Shown here: positions 57,552 through 64,000 of the stretch, one piece after another
Numbering within the stretch: position 1 is the stretch's first letter
How the letters are laid out: every line of letters begins with the position of its first letter
Source: Prionace glauca
Taxonomy: Eukaryota; Chordata; Chondrichthyes; Carcharhiniformes; Carcharhinidae
Length of the DNA: 64,000 bases
Reading direction: 5' to 3'
Assembly (NCBI GenBank): GCA_037974335.1
Contig: CM075760.1
Location: 8,367,432-8,431,431 of the forward strand
The notes under the pieces: model-generated
Seen by the model: the letters and a program-made list of their open reading frames with translations, nothing else
The model's database searches: none
Told to the model about the DNA's origin: nothing
Program-made: the position numbers and the translations under genes

Positions 57552-57800
57552 AATTACATGACTGGCACAGTGGCAAAGTGGTTAGTACTCCTGCCTCACA
57601 GCGCCAGAGACTTGGGTTCGATTCCAGCCTTGGTTACCTATCTGTGTGGAGTTTACAGATTCTCCACTTGTCTGTGTGGGTTTCCTCCGGGTGCTCCAGT
57701 TTTCTCCCACAGTCCAAAGATATTCAGGTTAGGTGAATTGACCATGTTAAATTATCCATTTTTTGCCCCCCAGGATGTGTAGGTTAGGGAGATTAGTGGG
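57552..57800 (+). repeat. HE1-like tRNA SINE
   Basis: A-box region GCAAAGTGGTTAGTACTCC, box B GGTTCGATTCC, then GTGGGTTTCCTCCGGGTGCT and CCACAGTCCAAAGATATTC. Head and body complete, tail decayed after 57.78 kb. Confidence 0.8.
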
Positions 57801-57924
57801 GTAAATAATTTGGGTTACGTTGTTATGCTATCTTTGGAGCTCCGCTCCTCAAAAGTGGAAGTAGACCTTGGTTTCAATTAGATATATCTCTTGGGGCTAA
57901 GGGGATTTAATGGTGGGGGGTGGA

Positions 57925-58030
57925 TTAGGAATTGAATCTGAGGATCAGCCATGACCATAATGAATGGCAGGGAATGCTCAAAGGGCTGAATGGCCTACTT
58001 CCGTTTCTATTTTCTATGTATGTTTCCATG
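57925..58030 (+). mobile_element. CR1-type 3' tail
   Basis: GGATCAGCCATGACCATAATG, CAAAGGGCTGAATGGCCTAC and TTTTCTATGTATG: a LINE 3' end with no coding part. Confidence 0.6.
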
Positions 58031-58069
58031 TAAACATAAACAGCCTGGGGCAGAAGTGTAACCAAAACA

Positions 58070-58478
58070 ACCATAAAGCATAGGAGCAGAATTAGGCCAC
58101 TCGGCCCATCGAGTCTACTCCACCATTCAGGCATGGTTGATAGTTTTCTCATTCCCATTCTCCTATCTTTTCCCCATAACCCCCAATTCCCTTATTAATC
58201 AAGAACCTATCTATCTCTGTCTTAAAGACACACAATGACCGAGCCTTCTCTGCATCAAAGAGTTCCACACATTTCCCACTCTCTGGCTGAAGAAATTCCT
58301 CATCTCCGTTTTAAAGGATTGTCCCTTTACCCTGAGGTTGTGCCCTCTCTGGTTCTAGTTTTTCCTATTAATGGAAACATCCTCTCCAAGTCCACTCTAT
58401 CCAGGGCTTCGCAGCATCCTGTAAGTTTCAATAAGATTCCCCCCTCATCCTTTTAAACTCCAACGAGTACAAAAGCCG
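58070..58478 (-). mobile_element. CR1-type LINE 3' end
   Basis: CATAGGAGCAGAATTAGGCC and CGGCCCATCGAGTCTACTCC (reverse tail), then a minus-strand C-terminal region and GTTTCAATAAGATTCCCCC. It faces the previous tail, so two LINE ends meet tail to tail near 58.05 kb. Confidence 0.65.
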
Positions 58479-58669
58479 TATATCCGATGCAGGTAAGTAT
58501 ACAGGGATGCAACCACTTATACTGAATATGTACATGACCCATAAATTTCTCTCGGCTGCAAATGTCAGGTGCAGTCTGGGAGTGGGTGAAGCTGTTTGAA
58601 AACCTGTTGCTCATGGCGCAGTGCAGGCAGAGCACTAGGACCCGGTGGGAGCAGAAACACAAAGACCCA

Positions 58670-59210
58670 CCCACTCATGGTTGCGTCACCAAGACAACAG
58701 CGCATGCGCTCTGCTCCTTGCTCAATCAAGATGGAGGCCGTAATCCTGAGCTTCGTCTCCGAAAAAAGACCGGAAGTTGCAAACACGGGACCTACGGGCT
58801 CATAGTCGAGGTTTGAGGCCTTCACCAGATATTTAGAAACCCTCCACGCCCATCCGCCAGTTCCACTGCTCCCTCTATGTTTCCCCATCCTTACCGGCTG
58901 CTGATGAGACAGAGGAACTTCGCTGCGAATGCGGTCACCCACACTGCGCGTGCCACAAACGCCGTTGCTGACTGCGCATGTGCATTCTTTCCATATAGTG
59001 AATTCCAGTCCCGTCCCTCATTCACTACGATTGGTTGGAGGAGCAGCCGCTCCCGATCGGTCCTCCAGCCCCGCCCCCTATTCCTATTGGTCCGTACCTG
59101 TCGTCAATCAGTTCCCGGGCGTTGTGATGTGGAACATGCGCAGTGTCATTGGTGCTGGTTTGTCCCGGAGAAGCGGAGTCAGCGTTAGGCGGTGGCTGGG
59201 CGGGTCTGGA
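58670..59210. promoter_or_regulatory. Bidirectional CpG-island promoter between ZF9 and ZF10
   Basis: AGCGCATGCGCTC at 58.70 kb (NRF1), CAAGATGGAGGCCG (YY1-like), ACCGGAAGT (ETS), GACTGCGCATGTGCA, GATTGGTTGG, CCCCGCCCCC, CTATTGGTCC and CATTGGTGC. The two arms serve ZF9 on the left and ZF10 on the right. It differs from the CRE-type promoters of ZF3, 4, 5 and 8. Confidence 0.65.
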
Positions 59211-59539
59211 AACACTTTGTGGATCCGCTTCAGAATCATTGTCAGCCCCCTTGTTTGCAACTGCGGGGCCTCTCCCTCCTGGGAATAGACCCAGATTAAC
59301 GGCCCCATTTTGGCTCAGCCACTGGAGGATGGTTCATATCAGAGGATGGGGGAGGGGGACTGTAAGTAATAGGTTACACTTTGGCCTCAAATCAATTAGG
59401 ACTCTGATCTCTGGGAAGGAAGGAAACCCTGGGAGGTGGGCGGGGAGGATTCACAAACACCCGCTGGAGGACCCAACACCCCCATATGACCCATTGGTTT
59501 TATTGTCAGTCTGCAGACAGGAGCTGGAGAACTGAACCC

Positions 59540-60103
59540 AGTAAAAAGTCTGACCACACCAGGCTTTAGTCCAACCGATTTATTTGATAATATTCTCACA
59601 AGCTTTCGAGGAGACCATGCAGACGCTACGACAACGGATGAATGAACATCGCTCGACAGTCACCAAGCAAGACTGTTCCCTTCCTGTTGGCGAACACTTC
59701 AGCGGTCACGGGCATTCAGCCTCTGACCCTCGGGCAAGCATTCTCCAAGGCGGCCTTCACGACACACGACAGCACAGAGTCGCTGAACAGAGACCGACAG
59801 CCAAGTTCCGCACACATGAGGACCTCGTGTGCGGAACTTGGCTGTCGGTCTCTGTTCAGCGACTCTGCGCTGTCGTGTGTCGTGAAGGCCGCCTTGGAGA
59901 ATGCTTGCCCGAGGGTCAGAGGCTGAATGCCCGTGACCGCTGAAGTGTTCGCCAACAGGAAGGGAACAGTCTTGCCTGGTGACTGTCGAGCGATGTTCAT
60001 TCATCCGTTGTCGTAGCGTCTGCATGGTCTCCTCGAAAGCTTGTGAGAATATTATCAAATAAATCGGTTGGACTAAAACCTGGTGTTGTCAGACTTTTTA
60101 CTG
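59540..60103. repeat. 564-bp near-perfect palindrome made of Penelope-like sequence
   Basis: The left arm, 59540-59821, is the reverse complement of the right arm, 59823-60103, with a centre at about 59822 (GAGG-A-CCTC) and almost no spacer. By eye only a few bases differ (for example a two-base difference near the centre). Each arm encodes ETMQTLRQRMNEHRSTVT and CSLPVGEHFSGHGHSAS, part of the GIY-YIG region of Penelope-like elements. A tail (CAGTCTAACGCCGGCATACC) extends to 60140. It lies between the ZF9/ZF10 promoter and the ZF10 leader, in the ZF10 first intron. Confidence 0.9.
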
Positions 60104-60329
60104 TGTTTACGCCAGTCTAACGCCGGCATACCCACATCAGAACTGAACCCAGACAGAGGAGTGGGTGAGATGGGTTTGGAAGCCCAGGAAGGAGGAAGAA
60201 TGTGTGGGATGGGGATTTGGAGATTTGAGCGAACAAGGGAGGGAAAAAATGTTCCACAGAGACCGGAATTATTTGTTTCGATTTTTTTTTTCCCTAGACT
60301 GACAGTGGTTTTGTAAACTTCTTTTGCAG

Positions 60330-60689
60330 AATATTTGAAATGGAAGTTTTACAGGCAGGAAAGTCAAATTAAAATTCTTACTAAAATTTCACAGTTGCTC
60401 GATTTATCAGCACCTGAACACTGTCAATCTTAGAATGTGGAAGGAGAAATGTTTCTCTGTTTTGTCTGTGGGAAAAGATTTGAAACATCAGTGTGACTGG
60501 AAAAGCACCGAGACACACACAGTGGAGTGAGAGTGTTCCAGTGAACCAACTGTGGAAAGAGTTTTAACCAGTTACACAGCGTGAAAAAATATCCCACCAT
60601 TCAAAGTGAGGTAAAACTGTACATGTTCTGTGTGCAGATGAATCTTGAACTGATTATCCAACCTGCAGAGACACAGGGATACCGGCACC
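60330..60689 (+). other. ZF10 leader exon with relic finger
   Basis: The acceptor AACTTCTTTTGCAG is followed by AATATTTGAAATGG. At 60.53-60.61 kb the frame reads TNCGKSFNQLHSVKKYPTIQ: a finger with one cysteine and both histidines lost. The start codon follows after an in-frame TGA. Confidence 0.65.
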
Positions 60690-61280
60690 ATGGAGAAAAG
60701 ATGGAGATGTGGGGACTGTGGGAAGGGATTCCGTTGCCCATCTGCCCTGGAAACTCATCAACGGGTTCACACTGGGGAGAGTCCTTTCACCTGTTCCACG
60801 TGTGGGCAGGGATTTAGCAAGTCATCCACACTGCAGTCACACCTGCGTGTTCACACTGGAGAGAGGCCATTCATCTGCTCAGAGTGTGGGAAAGGATTCA
60901 CTCAGTCAACCAACTTGCTAACACACCATCGAGTTCACACCCGGGAGAGACCATTTACTTGCTCTGAGTGTGGGAAGAGATTCACTCAGTCCTCCAACCT
61001 ACTGATACACCAGCGAGTTCACACTGGAGAGAAGTCATTCATCTGCTTTGAGTGTGGGAAGAGATTCACACAGTCAGCCAACCTGCTGATACACCAGCGA
61101 ATTCACACTGGAGAGAGACCTTTCACCTGCTCTGCATGTGGGAAGGGATTCAGCAGGTTATCTATCCTACAGGAGCACCAGCGCATGCACACCAGGGAGA
61201 CGCCATTCATCTGCTCTGTTTGTGGGCAGAGATTTACTTGGTCCTCCCTCCTGCTGAGACACAGGCTAGTTCACAAGTGA
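60690..61280 (+). CDS. ZF10: seven-finger C2H2 protein
   Basis: The 196-residue protein begins [19 protein letters not shown] and has seven complete fingers, ending RHRLVHK. Fingers 3, 4 and 5 are close copies ([36 protein letters not shown]). Linkers vary (TGESPF, TRERPF, TGEKSF, TRETPF). The family 3' UTR begins right after (TGATTACGTGAGTTGGATTC). Frame, leader and promoter are all present, although the palindrome sits in the first intron. It is nearest to ZF8 and ZF4 in its knuckles. Confidence 0.9.
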   Translation: MEKRWRCGDCGKGFRCPSALETHQRVHTGESPFTCSTCGQGFSKSSTLQSHLRVHTGERPFICSECGKGFTQSTNLLTHHRVHTRERPFTCSECGKRFTQSSNLLIHQRVHTGEKSFICFECGKRFTQSANLLIHQRIHTGERPFTCSACGKGFSRLSILQEHQRMHTRETPFICSVCGQRFTWSSLLLRHRLVHK

Positions 61281-61489
61281 TTACGTGAGTTGGATTCTGC
61301 TGTTATTGTTGCTGTTAATCACATCCAGGACTGAAACGTGTCTATTCATATACAATGTTGATGGGAGGTGTGTGTCTGTCCCATTGTTTAGAGTGAATTG
61401 AAATTGTGAGTTGAACCATAGAATCCCATAGAACGGCCAGAAGAAGGCCGTTCGGCCCATCAAGGCTGCACCTACTCTGACCCCTATTT

Positions 61490-62232
61490 AAAGGGCGAAA
61501 AGCTGCAGCAGGCTACGGTGCAGAGGGACCTGGGGGTCCTTGTGCATGAGTCGCAAAAACCCAGTCTGCAGGTGCAAATGGGATGCTGGCCTTTATAGCG
61601 AGGGGGACAGAATATAAAAGCAGGGAGGTCTTGCTGCAACTGTATAGGGCACTGGTGAGGCCGCAGCTGGAGTATGGTGTGCAGTTTTGGTCGCCACACT
61701 TGCGCAAGGATATTTTGGCCTTGGAGGGAGTGCAGAGAAGGTTCACTAGGCTGATACATGAGATGAGGGGGTTGGACTATGAAGAGAGACTAAATAGACT
61801 GGGTCTGTATTTGCTGGAGTTGAGAAGAATGAGGGGGGATCTTATAGAGACGTATAAGATAATGAAGGGGATGGATAGGTAGAGGTAGAGGTAGAGAGAT
61901 TCTTCCTGCTTAGAAAGCACAGCAGGACTAGAGAGCACAGCCTCAAGATAAGGGGGGACAGTTTTGATGAGAGTTGAGGAGGAACTTCTTCACTCAAAGG
62001 GTGGTGAATCTCTGGAATTCTCTGCCCGTTGAAGTGGTGGAGGCTACCTCGCTAAATATATTTAAGTCACGGGTAGATAGGTTTCTGATAGACAAGGGAA
62101 TTAAGGGTTATGGGGAGAAAGTGGGAAAGTGGAACTGATCCACTTCAGATCAGCCATGATCTTATTGAATGGCGGGGCAGGCTCGAAGGGCTAGATGGCC
62201 TACTCCTGCTCCTATTTCTTATGTTCTTATGA
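61490..62232 (+). mobile_element. CR1 LINE subfamily 1, decayed 3' part
   Basis: It starts after the RT catalytic box (GRKAA-like, VQRDLGVLVHESQKPSLQV), has an internal deletion before QMGCWPL, and an open piece from 61583 to 61882 (VRPQLEYGVQFWSPHLRKD). Then come several shifts and the tail GGCTCGAAGGGCTAGATGGC with TTCTTATGTTCTTATG. Older than the 32, 38 and 48 kb copies. Confidence 0.8.
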
Positions 62233-62539
62233 CTGTGGCTATTGTACTGAGATGGGTAGAAAACTGATTGGCAGACAGGAAACAAAGAATCGGATTAAAC
62301 GGGTGTTTTTCCAATGGGCAGGCAGTGACTATTTGGATAACTCAGGATCAGTGCTGGGGCCTCAGTTACTCACCTGCCATGGGTCTTGGTTTTTTTTTCC
62401 AGTTTATTATGCATCATTTTTAAAATGTTGCTTCCTAATAATCTAATTTAAAACCGTGGATAAACTCAACCCGCTTATGGAAAATCAGTGACTCTCTGAT
62501 CAAGAATCTTACTGACTACTGCTTACATTCTGGTCACCG

Positions 62540-63075
62540 TATTATTTTTTTAAACATCCAGGCGCTGGAGAGGGTGCAGAGAAGATTTTAATGATGAGAT
62601 TTTAATGTAGAAGCCAGCTCACCACCACCTTCTGAAGGGCAATCAGGGATTAGCCATAAATGCTGGCAAAGCCAGCAATGCCCACATCCCATAAATAACT
62701 TTCAAAATGTGTGTGTGTTTTTATCAGGAAAAGATTGACAGACGAGCTCTGCTTTCTTGAGAAATGAAGGCTGAGGGGTAACCTGAGCAGAGGTCCTCAA
62801 AATTATAAAAATGTTTAGACACTGAAATAGTGTTTCCTCTTGAGGGGAAGAGCAAAATGTAAAGTTTATTTATTCGTCACAAGTAAGCTTACATTAACAC
62901 TGCAGTGAAGTTACTGGGAAACTGGAGACCATCAATTTAAAACAGTCATTAAGAAATCCAATAGGAAATCCAGGATAAATTTCTCCACACAGAGTGGTGA
63001 GAATATGGAAATCACAACTACAGGGAGTGAAATGAACAATCTAGACGTGTTTCAGGGGAATCTCAACAAATACTT
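62540..63075 (+). mobile_element. Old LINE remains
   Basis: GCGCTGGAGAGGGTGCAGAG, AAATGAAGGCTGAGGGGTAA and ACACAGAGTGGTGAGAATAT keep CR1 C-terminal spacing, with a SWNSLP-family tail piece at 62.61-62.70 kb inserted. Highly decayed. Confidence 0.45.
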
Positions 63076-63137
63076 ACGAATGATTTATTTCAAAAAGACT
63101 AAAACAATAAAGTGACAGGAGATGATTTGAAGTGTGT

Positions 63138-63292
63138 GAGATTCTGTGTGTGTGTGTGTGTGAGACTCTGTGTGTGTGTGTGTGTGAGAGACTCTGTGTG
63201 TGTGTGTGTGTGTGTGTGAGAGACTCTGTGTGTGTGTGTGAGACTCTGTGTGTGTGTGTGAGACTCTGTGTGTGTGTGTGCGTGCGTATGTT
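63138..63292 (+). repeat. TG-repeat with GAGACTCTG interruptions
   Basis: Tracts of (TG)n are separated at 16- to 30-base steps by GAGACTCTG or GAGAGACTCTG, six or seven units. Clearly a minisatellite that grew out of a (TG)n. Confidence 0.85.
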
Positions 63293-63304
63293 GCTTTTCA
63301 TTGA

Positions 63305-63652
63305 TGTCATAAGAACATAAGAACATAAGAAATAGGAGCAGGAGTAGGCCATCTGGCCCTTCGAGCCTGCCCCGCCATTCAATAAGATCATGGCTGATCT
63401 GTCGTGACTCAGCTCCACCTTCCCGCCCTCTCCCCATAACCCTTAATCCCTTCTCTTATCAAAAACCCATCAACCCGTTTCTTAAAAATATTTAGTGAGG
63501 CAGCCTCCACCACTTCAACGGGCAGAGAATTCCAGAGATTCACCACCCTTTGAGTGAAGAAGTTCCTCCTCAACTCTGTTCTAAACCGCCCCCCCTTTAT
63601 CTTGAGGCTGTGCCCCCTAGTCCTACTGTCTTTTTTGAGCGGGAACAGTCTC
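63305..63652 (-). mobile_element. CR1 LINE subfamily 1, 3' end
   Basis: It begins with three CATAAGAA units and GGAGCAGGAGTAGGCCATC (reverse tail). On the minus strand it codes LFPLKKDSRTRGHSLKIKGG, RRNFFTQRVVNLWNSLPVE, ending GERAGRWS. Nearly identical to the 32.4 kb copy, so young. It is inserted next to the unnamed repeat at 63.66-63.80 kb. Confidence 0.9.
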
Positions 63653-63654
63653 AG

Positions 63655-63800
63655 AAACCTTCCTCTGTCTGAGCAGACAATCTGCTCCTGAATGATGTGA
63701 ATTGTACAACTCAGAGATTCTCCATTCAGAATGACCATGTGCTGTGTAAAACCTGACATCTCCACAACCAGACTCCACTTCTCCTGGAACAACGTGAAGT
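63655..63800 (-). repeat. Unnamed repeat, inverted relative of 2.82-2.92 kb
   Basis: On the minus strand GTGGAGATGTCAGGTTTTAC and CAGCACATGGTCA match the 2.83-2.88 kb stretch on plus. Two copies 61 kb apart in opposite orientation; the family is not recognised. Confidence 0.5.
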
Positions 63801-64000
63801 GACTACAATTTTCTAGATTGATTTCTTTGCTCTCAGTATTTTCTCAGTTCATAAACTCCATCATTATCCTTGAACACACCCATGGTCTCCACTTTAAATA
63901 CTTCCCTTTTCTTACCAACATCTAGCAATTGGATTGCTGCAATTACAGGAACCCATTCTGTCAATCTGATTCCCACCTAACACCAACCCATATACCCATC
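63801..64000. other. Right edge, nothing recognised
   Basis: Short AT-rich sequence with no recognisable feature. Confidence 0.4.

Noticed and set aside
63074-63437. Open frames rich in HTHTHT or VCVCVC
   Set aside because: They are translations of the TG minisatellite.

Overview
The window looks like part of a cartilaginous-fish (shark or other elasmobranch) chromosome. The reasons are several CR1 LINE subfamilies with tails typical of shark repeats, tRNA-derived SINEs of the HE1 kind, Penelope-like fragments, CpG-rich vertebrate promoters and C2H2 zinc-finger genes with spliced leaders. All family names are assigned by eye from protein and sequence motifs; no database search was run.

The host content is a cluster of at least eleven poly-C2H2 zinc-finger (ZF) genes, called ZF0 to ZF10 here. 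In order they are ZF0 (left edge, minus, partial), ZF1 (7.4-8.0 kb, minus), ZF2 (12.9-13.7, plus, broken), ZF3 (17.9-18.8, minus), ZF4 (21.8-22.5, plus), ZF5 (25.4-26.3, minus, broken 3' end), ZF6 (28.6-29.7, minus, broken), ZF7 (40.7-41.9, plus, shortened by a stop), ZF8 (46.4-47.3, plus), ZF9 (56.2-57.4, minus, a different subfamily) and ZF10 (60.7-61.3, plus). Each finger array is one exon. It is preceded by a leader exon with a TTTTACAG-like acceptor, an intron and a CpG-rich first exon and promoter with CCAAT, CRE-like or NRF1-like sites. Most neighbours are divergent, around shared or nearby promoters. No KRAB, SCAN or BTB domain is visible. An extra promoter at 33.7-34.2 kb has a leader on each side but no finger exon: two probable dead genes.

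The cluster grew by duplicating a block made of an old CR1 fragment, the 3' UTR, the finger exon, leader, intron and promoter. Copies near 5.4-8.6 kb and 23.2-26.9 kb are direct, and the copy around ZF7 (40.4-43.4 kb) is inverted. Finger arrays also grew internally (an 84-bp tandem repeat in ZF6, a five-finger block in ZF7). Four of the younger SQCGKGF-type genes now carry nonsense codons, three of them at the same CGA codon of the finger linker.

Mobile DNA fills the rest. CR1 copies of three young subfamilies sit at 4.0, 9.2, 32.4, 34.4, 36.0, 38.6, 44.5, 48.2, 61.5 and 63.3 kb. The 48.2-52.0 kb copy is nearly full length, with an esterase-type ORF1 and an endonuclease/RT ORF2, and lies inside an older CR1. 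The 36.0-38.1 kb copy keeps a 654-codon open RT frame. A Penelope-like fragment at 59.54-60.10 kb forms a nearly perfect 564-bp palindrome.

The least expected object is at 54.2-55.0 kb: two exons that read as the transmembrane tail of an immunoglobulin heavy chain (IgM-like), with splice sites, stop codon and poly(A) signals, but no constant-domain exons anywhere upstream in the window.
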